NCBI RefSeq assembly: GCF_002735645.1
Contig: NZ_PDZG01000007.1
Location: 1-64,000, forward strand
DNA: 64,000 nucleotides
DNA from: Iodobacter sp. BJB302
GTDB lineage: Bacteria; Pseudomonadota; Gammaproteobacteria; Burkholderiales; Chitinibacteraceae
Reading direction: 5' to 3'
Under the pieces are notes generated by a model. It worked only from the letters and a program-made list of their open reading frames with translations. It searched no databases and was not told the origin of the DNA. How positions within the stretch are numbered: the stretch's first letter is position 1; every line of letters starts with the position of its first letter. Below are positions 44,066 to 51,519 of the stretch, in pieces. A program made the translations under genes and the position numbers.

Positions 44066-44081
44066 GGTTTCACGTGGAACA
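44066..44081. promoter_or_regulatory. parS-like site adjoining the parC start codon
   Basis: GGTTTCACGTGGAACA has one mismatch from the consensus in the opposite orientation. It directly precedes the parC ATG and occupies the place of the ribosome-binding site. Confidence 0.7.
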
Positions 44082-44315
44082 TTTGAGGATGGGATTGTAG
44101 CTAATTATCAAGCCTGCACTCTGCATGCAAAATGTCACAATGTCCTTGCAACTGCTTGCAGAACAGCAGGGGCATTTGCTTTTAGTATGAGTGGGCCTGC
44201 ATTGAAGGCAAGATAGTATGCCTAGATACTCGCCCGAATCTACTCACTTTTTATGTCTTGTATTATTTCTGTTGAAATTGACGTGTGTAAAAGGTGGAAA
44301 AAATAAGAATAATCC

Positions 44316-45167
44316 ATGCAAAAAATAGCGTATTTAATTTTGGTTTTACTCTGGTCCACCACGCCTTTGGCGATTAACTGGAGCGTGCAAGGCGTGCCCT
44401 ACTCTGCCGCACTCGCTTCTCGTTTTGGGTTGGCGGCTGCCTTAGCACTTCTTGTGCTGATTGTTTGCAGGCAAAAAATACCTGCCAGCAGCTGGCCAGC
44501 CAGTGCCTGTGCTGGCATTGCTACCTCTTTGGCCATGCTCTGCGTTTATTGGGCATCACAAACCGTATCGTCTGGTTTAGTTGCGGTGTTGTTTGGCTTG
44601 ATCCCTTTGGCTACAGCCGGTTTTTCATGGCTATGGCTGGGCTTAAAATTACGTCGTTTTGAAGTGCTGGCGATGGTGATTGGTATCACTGGTTTGCTGA
44701 TTATATTTGCTGAAAAGTTAAACTCGGCTGGCGTATCGGGTGTGGCGGTGGTGCTGCTCGCGGTATTGATGCAGGCTGCGGCGGCAGTAAAACTTAAAAA
44801 ACTAGCCGCCGGACAATCGCCACTGGCGGTGAATGCAGGGGCATTAAGCATTGCAACGGTGGTGCTGAGCGCAGTGTGCGTATGGCAAACCGATGTCACA
44901 AATTTAACTTTCCCCAAGCAAAGCTTAGCTGCGATTGGCTATTTAGCGGTGTTTGGCTCGGTGCTGGGCTTTAGCCTGTATTACTGGCTGATCCGCGAAT
45001 GCAAGCCGATTACCGTGTCACTTATATCCCTGATTACGCCAGCGACGGCTTTATGGATGGGATACAGCCTGAATGGCGAAGAAGTTTCGGGATCTTTGAT
45101 TTGGGGAACAGCGTGTATTTTGCTGGGGCTGGCGGTGCATTTGCTGGCGCAGAGAGGGAGGGGGTGA
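44316..45167 (+). CDS. EamA/DMT-family transporter
   Basis: The 283-residue protein has ten hydrophobic helices in two EamA halves. It starts MQKIAYLILVLLWSTTPLAINW, contains VSSGLVAVLFGLIPLATAGFSWL in the first half and GYLAVFGSVLGFSLYYWLI in the second. EamA exporters move metabolites or drugs; the substrate cannot be inferred. It is monocistronic and followed by a palindromic repeat. Confidence 0.85.
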   Translation: MQKIAYLILVLLWSTTPLAINWSVQGVPYSAALASRFGLAAALALLVLIVCRQKIPASSWPASACAGIATSLAMLCVYWASQTVSSGLVAVLFGLIPLATAGFSWLWLGLKLRRFEVLAMVIGITGLLIIFAEKLNSAGVSGVAVVLLAVLMQAAAAVKLKKLAAGQSPLAVNAGALSIATVVLSAVCVWQTDVTNLTFPKQSLAAIGYLAVFGSVLGFSLYYWLIRECKPITVSLISLITPATALWMGYSLNGEEVSGSLIWGTACILLGLAVHLLAQRGRG

Positions 45168-45182
45168 TTGGGTATGTGGTGA

Positions 45183-45262
45183 AAACCCAAATCTTGAACC
45201 ACGGAGGTCACAGAGAACACGGAGTTTCACGGAGAAAACCATATGATCAATTTAGGTTTCTC
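45183..45262. repeat. Dispersed palindromic repeat, right arm degraded
   Basis: The left arm (AAAACCCAAATCTTGAACCA and onward to GGAGAAAACC at 45240) is intact. The right arm is reduced to a TTTAGGTTTCTC remnant. Confidence 0.8.
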
Positions 45263-45325
45263 TGTGAGTGGAAAATATTTGCAGAATGAGCACGCCATTG
45301 TGCCCACCCTGCATGTCTCTGTATT

Positions 45326-46588
45326 TCAATATTTTGGTATGCAAGGTGGCAAATAAGAAAGCAGCTTCTGAGTCGCCCCACGATGTGCGCTGGCGAAGGA
45401 TTTGCCTGCTTGCCCCATGGCTTTGCGCTCGTTGGTGTGGGCTAATAAATACTTGGCTTGCTGGATGATGGCGTGGATGTCTTCGCCTTGCCATGCTGCA
45501 TGGATGGTGATGGCTTGCTGAGCGGCCTGACTAAAGTTATAGGTGGATGGGCCAAGTAATACGGGTGTGCCCAAGGCGCAGGCTTCGATCAGGTTCTGGC
45601 TGCCAAAAGGCAGGATGGAGCCGCCGATAATGGCCAGATCGCTGGCTGCGTAGTAGCGCGTCATTTCCCCCATTGAGTCGCCTAGCAAGACTTGCACATG
45701 GTTTGCTACAGGGCCCTCATCCCAAGCGCTACGTTTTAATACCTGCAAACCCCGCTGCTCTAAAAGCGTGGCGACTTCTTCAAAACGCTGCGGATGGCGT
45801 GGTACCAGAATTAATAGTAGTGATTCGGGCCAAGTGGCTAAAGCATCAAGCAGCAGTGCTTCTTCGCCATCCCTGCTGGATGCAAATAGCAGCACATTGC
45901 GGAGGCCAAAGTTGGAACGCCAGCTTAGCCCATGGGCGATGGCGCTTTCATCAGGCAGATTATCAAATTTGATATTGCCAACAATATGCGTATTGCTGCT
46001 GCCTAATTGCTTTAAGCGTGCCGCATCCATTTCGCTTTGTGCCAATACACCGGCAAGGCGGGCGACGGCAGGTGTGATTAAAGAGCGGATCTTTAAATAG
46101 CCCTTGAGCGATTTCCCGGATAAACGCGCATTGGCTAAAAACAAGGGCATTTTGTGATCTGCACATGCGTGGATCAGATTGGGCCAGATTTCGGTTTCCA
46201 TCAGCACGCCAAAGCTGGGCTGAAAATGCTTTAAAAAGCGCCCTGCTGCGCTGGGATAGTCGTAAGGCAGATAGACGATTTCGGCGAAGCCGGCAAATAA
46301 CTCTTGTGCGGTGGCCCGGCCTGTTGGCGTCATGCAGCTGATTAAAAACCGGTGCTGCGGATAGGCTGTTTTAAGCGCAGCAACTAAAGGCGCTGCGGCA
46401 CGGGTTTCGCCCACAGATACCGCGTGCAGCCAAATTAATGGAGCGCTATTTGGCTTGCTGTTGTAAAAGCCCAGCCGCTCGCGCCAGTGCTGGCGGTAAG
46501 CAGGCTGGCGTTTGGAGCGTTTAAGCAGATATAAAAAGATAAGAGGAAAAGCGCAGCAGAGCAGAGCGCGATAAAGCCAGCGGCTCAT
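45326..46588 (-). CDS. waaA: 3-deoxy-D-manno-octulosonic acid (Kdo) transferase
   Basis: WaaA (KdtA) attaches Kdo to lipid A at the inner membrane. The 420-residue GT30 protein has an N-terminal membrane anchor (MSRWLYRALLCCAFPLIFLYLL) and the family blocks LIWLHAVSVGETRAAAPLV, FGVLMETEIWPNLI, and FGSQNLIEACALGTPVLLGP. It overlaps waaC by four bases and is the downstream gene of the pair. Confidence 0.94.
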   Translation of the reverse strand: MSRWLYRALLCCAFPLIFLYLLKRSKRQPAYRQHWRERLGFYNSKPNSAPLIWLHAVSVGETRAAAPLVAALKTAYPQHRFLISCMTPTGRATAQELFAGFAEIVYLPYDYPSAAGRFLKHFQPSFGVLMETEIWPNLIHACADHKMPLFLANARLSGKSLKGYLKIRSLITPAVARLAGVLAQSEMDAARLKQLGSSNTHIVGNIKFDNLPDESAIAHGLSWRSNFGLRNVLLFASSRDGEEALLLDALATWPESLLLILVPRHPQRFEEVATLLEQRGLQVLKRSAWDEGPVANHVQVLLGDSMGEMTRYYAASDLAIIGGSILPFGSQNLIEACALGTPVLLGPSTYNFSQAAQQAITIHAAWQGEDIHAIIQQAKYLLAHTNERKAMGQAGKSFASAHRGATQKLLSYLPPCIPKY

Positions 46589-47535
46589 TTCATGCCATCC
46601 AGCGTGGCTTGCCAGACTGATTCCAGGCTTGGTGGTGCGCCGTTGTGGCCTAAATTAATGGCATAGCTGCTGGCCAGAACGCCGGTGAGCTGTGGATCGG
46701 ATGCACAAAAAATAGCGACTACAGGCACAGCGACTGCTGCTGCAAGATGGGCAAGCCCAGTATCTACACCCACCACAATCCGGCTGGATGCCAGAAGCGA
46801 TGCTGCTTCGGCTAAGCTTATCCGTGGCGGGCAAACCGCATTGGGGATGGCGGCTGCCAGGCGCAGGCTGCGTTCTTGCTCTTGTGCATTACCCCATGGC
46901 AGAACGCTGCTGATTCCCATTGCATTCAGGCGTGTACCAAGCTCAATCCAGTTGTCTTCTGCCCATTCTTTATCGCTTCGGCTGGTTGCGGAAAGCAGCA
47001 CCGCATAGCTTTGAGCCGGGCGCCATGGCAAATCAAGCTGTGGAATATTCAGGCCATAATCGATGGTGTCATCAATTTTGTAGTTAAACACCTGCGCGCT
47101 AAGCTGGCGGTTTCTGAGAATGGCGTGCTGATTACGTGGCACAGCGTGCTTGTGCTGATACGCCAGGCTGGCTAAGCCTTCCCTTGCTGATGCTTTGTCG
47201 TAACCGCTAATTGGGCCAATGGCTTGTTTGGCAATAAAGGCACTTTTAATTAAGCCTTGTGAATCAATAATTAAATCATATTGGTGATGGCGTAATTTGC
47301 GGCGAAAGTGAATAAATTCTGCTTTTGATTTAAGCGGTGCTTTACGCCAGCGTCTTAATGCCGTGGGAATTACCGTGCGTATTGCAGGGTGTAAAGCAGG
47401 TAGGGCCGCAAAGCTCTCTTCTACCACCCAATCAATGGCAATGTCGGGCCGGTGCCTTGCTAAATCGCTAAGAGCAGGGAAATTATGAATGATGTCTCCC
47501 ATCGAGGAGAGACGAATAATGAGGGTCTGAAACAT
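46585..47535 (-). CDS. waaC: LPS heptosyltransferase I
   Basis: WaaC adds the first heptose to Kdo in the LPS inner core. The 316-residue GT9 protein begins IIRLSSMGDIIHNFPALSDL and has the ADP-heptose-site strands VVGVDTGLAHLAAAVAVPVVAIF and LLSATSRSDKEW. The pairing with waaA supports the assignment. It is divergent from the GGDEF gene with about 70 bases between. Confidence 0.94.
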   Translation of the reverse strand: MFQTLIIRLSSMGDIIHNFPALSDLARHRPDIAIDWVVEESFAALPALHPAIRTVIPTALRRWRKAPLKSKAEFIHFRRKLRHHQYDLIIDSQGLIKSAFIAKQAIGPISGYDKASAREGLASLAYQHKHAVPRNQHAILRNRQLSAQVFNYKIDDTIDYGLNIPQLDLPWRPAQSYAVLLSATSRSDKEWAEDNWIELGTRLNAMGISSVLPWGNAQEQERSLRLAAAIPNAVCPPRISLAEAASLLASSRIVVGVDTGLAHLAAAVAVPVVAIFCASDPQLTGVLASSYAINLGHNGAPPSLESVWQATLDGMK

Positions 47536-47608
47536 GGCAGCATTCTACCCGCACTTGCTTTATAAGAACTACACTGACAAAGACGCATTGTTACTGGATT
47601 AGTTAATA

Positions 47609-48211
47609 ATGATCGATAAAATCATACTTTTTATACCATGGGCATTGGTGCTGCTGATGTTTGGCTTATGGCTGTGGAGCGAGCGCGAACGCCGCTTGCA
47701 GAAAATAAAGCTCACAGGATTAATCGGTAAAGACCCGCTTACTGGTTTATCCAGCCGGCGGCATTTTTTGGATATTGCCGCGCGTGAGGTTAACCGCAGC
47801 CAGCGTTTTTCTAACCCGCTTAGCGCTTTAATCATTGATGTTGATGATTTACGCAACCTGAATAAATCATACGGCCAGATTGGGGGTGATTTGGCCTTGC
47901 AGCATATCGCGCAAGCCTGCAGGCAAAGCGTTCGGGATTTTGATTTGATTGCCCGTTTTTCAGGTGAAGAAATCGCCCTGCTGCTGCCTGATACTCCTCT
48001 TGACGGCGCCATTGTTGTTGCAGAGCGTATCCGAAGAAAAGCAGAAGAAAAAAGAATAATGATGCCCGATGGTCTGGAATTCGCCATGACTGTATGTATT
48101 GGCGTTGCCCAGACACAAACAGAAATGGACAGCACTGAAGATTTATTATTAGCTGCAGATACTGCATTGCAAAAAGCAATGACAACAGGGCCAAATAAAG
48201 TGATGTATTAA
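47609..48211 (+). CDS. GGDEF-domain protein with variant active site
   Basis: The 200-residue protein has one N-terminal helix (about 4-22) and a single GGDEF domain starting at DPLTGLSSRRHFLD. The metal-binding IIDVDDLRNLNKSYGQIGGD is present. The active-site loop reads SGEEI rather than GGEEF/GGDEF; SGEEF forms can be active, but the final Ile is unusual. No PAS or other sensor domain is present. It could be a diguanylate cyclase or a non-catalytic c-di-GMP protein. Confidence 0.85.
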   Translation: MIDKIILFIPWALVLLMFGLWLWSERERRLQKIKLTGLIGKDPLTGLSSRRHFLDIAAREVNRSQRFSNPLSALIIDVDDLRNLNKSYGQIGGDLALQHIAQACRQSVRDFDLIARFSGEEIALLLPDTPLDGAIVVAERIRRKAEEKRIMMPDGLEFAMTVCIGVAQTQTEMDSTEDLLLAADTALQKAMTTGPNKVMY

Positions 48212-48256
48212 TGCTTTAAGTCAGACGCTCTTTACTATCTGCTTGCATGATGAATG

Positions 48257-48282
48257 TGCATCGTCTACGGTGCATTCTTTTT
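48257..48282 (+). terminator. Terminator between the GGDEF gene and cobT
   Basis: TGCATCG pairs with CGGTGCA (one G-U) over TCTA, followed by a T-rich tract. It suggests that cobT has its own promoter nearby. Confidence 0.6.
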
Positions 48283-48296
48283 GCCTGGCCCCTCCC

Positions 48297-49334
48297 ATGT
48301 CTACTCCAAATCAAGCGCTTGCTACTGCTGCACGACTTCATCAGGCCCAATTAACTAAGCCGCAGGGCAGCTTAGGCAAGCTTGAAGAGTTGGCAGTCTG
48401 GTTTGCTGCGCGTTCAAATTCGGCGATGCCAGCTCGCTTGCAGCCTGCGATTGTGGTTTTTGCTGCCGATCATGGTGTGGCTGCCGAAGGGGTATCTGCC
48501 TTCCCTGCAGAAGTTACCGGGCAAATGGTGGCTAATTTTGTGGCGGGTGGTGCTGCAATTAGTGTTTTGGCCCGTGAAGCCGGGGCAAGCTTGTCGGTAG
48601 TGGATGTAGGCGTAGCCAGCCATTACGCCGTAACTGCGGGCAGCAGTGCACAGCTGTTCAGAGTGCCGGTGCGTGCCGGTACGGCTAATTTGCGCCTTCA
48701 GCCAGCAATGAGCGAGCAGGAATGCAATAAGGCTTGGGCGATTGGTGTGGGCAGTGCACAAGAAGGCCTGGTGCGCAGCAAAACGCTTTTGATTGGCGGG
48801 GAAATGGGCATAGGTAATACCACCGCCGCCGCCGCGCTGATTTGTGCGTTGACTGATATCGATCCGGAAGAAATCGTCGGCCTTGGCACAGGTATTACCC
48901 TCCAAAGCCGTGAAAATAAAATTCAAGTGGTAAAAGATGCGCTTGCCCGCGCCCGTGCTGCCGGTGCAGTGACCGCTAAAGACTGGCTGATGCAAGTCGG
49001 TGGTTTAGAAATCGCCGCCTTGGCTGGCTTTTATACCGGCGCTGCCGAAGCGGGAATCCCGGCATTACTGGATGGGTTCATTTCAACGGCCGCCGCCTTG
49101 GTTGCCGTTAAAAACAAGCCCGAAGTGGCCGATTGGCTGCTGGCCAGCCATTGCTCTGATGAAAAAGGCCATCGCCTTGCACTTGCCGCCTTGCAGCTGG
49201 AGCCCATTTTGCGACTGGGCCTGCGTTTAGGCGAGGCCAGCGGCGCAGCGCTCACCCTCCCCCTCATCCAAAGCGCCCTCGCACTGCACCGCGATATGGC
49301 CACGTTTTCATCGGCGGGGATTACGACGAAGTAA
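48297..49334 (+). CDS. cobT: Nicotinate-nucleotide--dimethylbenzimidazole phosphoribosyltransferase
   Basis: CobT activates 5,6-dimethylbenzimidazole to alpha-ribazole phosphate for the cobalamin lower ligand. The 345-residue protein starts MSTPNQALATAARLHQAQLTKPQGSLGKLE and has FAADHGVAAEGVSAFP and GGEMGIGNTTAAAAL, all diagnostic. The ATG at 48297 is preferred over one at 48243 because the extra residues are not family-like and overlap the terminator. It begins a cobT-cobC-cobS cluster for nucleotide-loop assembly, interrupted only by a palindromic repeat. Confidence 0.93.
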   Translation: MSTPNQALATAARLHQAQLTKPQGSLGKLEELAVWFAARSNSAMPARLQPAIVVFAADHGVAAEGVSAFPAEVTGQMVANFVAGGAAISVLAREAGASLSVVDVGVASHYAVTAGSSAQLFRVPVRAGTANLRLQPAMSEQECNKAWAIGVGSAQEGLVRSKTLLIGGEMGIGNTTAAAALICALTDIDPEEIVGLGTGITLQSRENKIQVVKDALARARAAGAVTAKDWLMQVGGLEIAALAGFYTGAAEAGIPALLDGFISTAAALVAVKNKPEVADWLLASHCSDEKGHRLALAALQLEPILRLGLRLGEASGAALTLPLIQSALALHRDMATFSSAGITTK

Positions 49335-49365
49335 GCATTTTCTTTTCTGGAAAAACCTTAGTTCT

Positions 49366-49630
49366 GTAGACACAGAGAGCGGTGAGAACACAGAACACAC
49401 AGAGAAAGGCATAAGAGTTAATCACTCCTAAAACCCAAATCTTAAACCACGGAGGACACAGAGAACACGGAGTTTCACGGAGAAAACCTTGCTTTGTTTT
49501 TCTCCGTGGCCCTCTGTGTTCTCCTTAACTCCGTGGTTTAAGATTTGGGTTTTATTCTGGAATGGAATTTCTGCTGTTGTTTAATTTTTATGTTTTCTCT
49601 GTTTTCTCACTGGCCTCTGTGCCTACAAAC
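49366..49630. repeat. Outer inverted repeat enclosing the palindromic element
   Basis: The left part (GTAGACACAGAGAGCGGTGA through AGAGAAAGGCATAA) resembles the reverse complement of the right part at about 49587-49630, imperfectly. This fills the cobT-cobC gap of 322 bases. Confidence 0.55.
49430..49553. repeat. Dispersed palindromic repeat, best full copy
   Basis: From AAAACCCAAATCTTAAACCA to the mirrored TGGTTTAAGATTTGGGTTTT the 124 bases form a long imperfect palindrome, with TTTCACGGAGAAAA and TTTTTCTCCGTGG near the centre. It lies inside a wider palindrome (49366-49630). Confidence 0.9.
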
Positions 49631-49656
49631 CTTTTTCCAGCTTTCGGTATTCAATC

Positions 49657-50268
49657 ATGAGTAATTTTCGGCTTACGCTTTTGCGGCATGGCGCTACGGT
49701 TGCCCCAAAGGGGATGCTAATCGGCCATACCGATCTGCCCTTATCCCAATTGGGTGAGCAGCAGCTGGCTGGCCGCAATGATTACTTTGCCCGTTTTCCC
49801 CCGGGCAGCATTGCCAGCTCTGATCTTGGCCGCTGTGCGGGCTTTGCTTGGCAATTGGCGGCAACAGCGGGGCTGGATTGCCATATCGATCGCAATTTAC
49901 GTGAAATGCATTTTGGTGAGCTGGATGGTTTACCCAAGGCGCAATGGAGCGAACAGCAGCAGGCTGCCTGGGCGCTTTGGTCACATAATCCTGCGGGTTA
50001 TACGGAGGCTGGTATTGAAAGCTGGGCGGATTTCTCTGCCAGGGTGAATGCCGCTTTTCGCTTATGGCTGCAAGCTGGCAAGGGGGATCATAGGGTATTG
50101 ATTACTCACGGTGGTGTGGCGAAAGCACTGTTGCTGGAGTGGCTGGGCCTGCCTGCATCGCGGCATAGCCAGTTTTGGCTGGCGCATGCGGGGATGATTA
50201 CGCTTTATTGGGATGATGAATATCCGCCTATTTTGCAGGGGATTGATAATGAAGTTGTGTTGGGTTAG
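49657..50268 (+). CDS. cobC: Alpha-ribazole phosphatase-type histidine phosphatase
   Basis: CobC dephosphorylates alpha-ribazole phosphate (or adenosylcobalamin phosphate) in B12 assembly. The 203-residue protein has the catalytic LLRHGATVAPKGMLIGHTD with the phospho-histidine in RHG. REMHFGELDGLPKAQW provides the proton donor, and VLITHGGVAKALL the second histidine. Function rests on position between cobT and cobS. Confidence 0.85.
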   Translation: MSNFRLTLLRHGATVAPKGMLIGHTDLPLSQLGEQQLAGRNDYFARFPPGSIASSDLGRCAGFAWQLAATAGLDCHIDRNLREMHFGELDGLPKAQWSEQQQAAWALWSHNPAGYTEAGIESWADFSARVNAAFRLWLQAGKGDHRVLITHGGVAKALLLEWLGLPASRHSQFWLAHAGMITLYWDDEYPPILQGIDNEVVLG

Positions 50269-50301
50269 TGAGCTTGATGATCTCAGAAATTGGAATAAAT
50301 C

Positions 50302-51030
50302 ATGAAATTTGACTGGCGCGAGCCCGTGCTCGCGGTGCAGTTTTTAACCCGCCTGCCTACGCCGCAGATTCGTCAGTTTGAGCCGGCTTTACTTGCCGCT
50401 GCCGCACCGTGGTTTCCTGTGGTTGGGCTATTGATTGGTGCGTTTTTAAGCGCGGCGGTGTTTGGGGCTGCTAAAGCAGACCCTTGGCTGGCGGCTTTGG
50501 CGGGGTTTTTGCTCTGGACATGGATTACCGGCGGCCTGCATTTAGATGGGCTTGCCGATATGTCGGATGGTTTAGGCGCTGCGCATCGTGATCCGGAACG
50601 GTTTTTGGCGGTGCTGAAAGACCCGCATCTGGGCAGCTTTGGCGTGTTGGCGCTGATTTGCCAATCTGCCGCCAAGCTGGTGCTCTTAATGCTGCTGGCC
50701 AAACAACAAGAGTGGCTGGCGCTTTTGCTGATCCCCGCATGGGCGCGCTTCGGCGTTTTGTATTGGAGCCGCCTACCAGCCTTAGCGCCCGGCATGGCTG
50801 AGCAATTTGCATGGCAAAAAACCAGCTACTCGCTGTATATTCTTTTAGCTGCGCTTTTGCTGCTGTCCTATTTTATTGCCCCCGCATTAATGCTGGCTCC
50901 CTTGTTGATTTTGGCTTATGCCAAATGGCTGATGTATAAATTGGGCGGGATGACAGGGGATTGCCTGGGGGCGGGAATAGAGATTACTGAAACAGGGTTG
51001 TTATTTTGCGTGCTTGCTCTTGTCATATAA
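50302..51030 (+). CDS. cobS: Adenosylcobinamide-GDP ribazoletransferase
   Basis: CobS joins activated cobinamide to alpha-ribazole at the membrane, the last B12 step. The 242-residue polytopic protein starts with VLAVQFLTRLPTPQI and has GGLHLDGLADMSDGLGAAHRD and the C-terminal GGMTGDCLGAGIEITE, all typical. It follows cobC by 33 bases. No cobU/cobP is in the window. Confidence 0.93.
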   Translation: MKFDWREPVLAVQFLTRLPTPQIRQFEPALLAAAAPWFPVVGLLIGAFLSAAVFGAAKADPWLAALAGFLLWTWITGGLHLDGLADMSDGLGAAHRDPERFLAVLKDPHLGSFGVLALICQSAAKLVLLMLLAKQQEWLALLLIPAWARFGVLYWSRLPALAPGMAEQFAWQKTSYSLYILLAALLLLSYFIAPALMLAPLLILAYAKWLMYKLGGMTGDCLGAGIEITETGLLFCVLALVI

Positions 51031-51097
51031 GGCGGACCGAAGCGCAGTTGTGTACCCTGTAAAAAAACGTTGATTGTGGTGTTTATAGGAACGGTTT

Positions 51098-51361
51098 ATG
51101 AAAATTATCCGCAATATTGAAGTCTGGGAAAAAGGCATGGATGGTGGTTTTATCGGGCATTTGGCCATAGCCGAAACCATCAGCGTTGAGTTTTTATTCA
51201 GCATGTTTCGCCATGAGCAAGATAAGCCAGATCCTGAAATGAAGCTCTCTTATATGCTGGATGCCGCCCGTATTGCCCTGCTGCAACCCTATGTGGGTGA
51301 GCCGATGGACCTGGCGAAAAACGATTATATTCTGACCGCGCACGGCCAGCCTGATTATTAA
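51098..51361 (+). CDS. Hypothetical protein between cobS and nrdD
   Basis: I do not recognise this 87-residue soluble protein. It has no signal, helix anchor or cysteine cluster. It is acidic with a repeated D/E-P pattern and ends LAKNDYILTAHGQPDY. A purine-poor leader precedes its ATG, and a terminator-like hairpin follows, so it may be an independent transcript rather than part of the cob or nrd units. Confidence 0.6.
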   Translation: MKIIRNIEVWEKGMDGGFIGHLAIAETISVEFLFSMFRHEQDKPDPEMKLSYMLDAARIALLQPYVGEPMDLAKNDYILTAHGQPDY

Positions 51362-51375
51362 TTTTACTGATCCGG

Positions 51376-51396
51376 AGCGGGCATTCTGCCCGCTTT
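51376..51396 (+). terminator. Hairpin after the hypothetical gene
   Basis: AGCGGGCA and TGCCCGCT form a perfect eight-base stem around TTC, followed by only two T. It separates the gene at 51098 from the nrd promoter. Confidence 0.55.
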
Positions 51397-51417
51397 GCAA
51401 GCCTATCCTGAAAGTAT

Positions 51418-51431
51418 TTGATTCTGGTCAA
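51418..51431. promoter_or_regulatory. FNR box upstream of nrdD
   Basis: TTGAT-TCTG-GTCAA matches the FNR/Anr palindrome TTGAT-N4-ATCAA at nine of ten positions, about 89 bases before the nrdD ATG. It fits anaerobic activation. Confidence 0.65.
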
Positions 51432-51433
51432 AT

Positions 51434-51481
51434 ACCCCATATCTAGCTAAGCACATAGGTTTAAAACACCATATATTGTGG
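51434..51481. promoter_or_regulatory. Two NrdR boxes in the nrdD promoter
   Basis: ACACCATATATTGTGG (51466-51481) closely matches the NrdR consensus ACACWATATATWGTGT. A weaker ACCCCATATCTAGCTA (51434-51449) lies 32 bases upstream. Paired boxes about three helical turns apart are the usual NrdR arrangement. Confidence 0.75.
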
Positions 51482-51519
51482 TCTGTAAAAATATTCTACC
51501 CTAGTCTAGGTGGGGAAAA

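Noticed and set aside
48212-48296. Possible cobalamin riboswitch before cobT
   Set aside because: Only 85 bases, with a simple terminator hairpin; no B12-box-like sequence seen.
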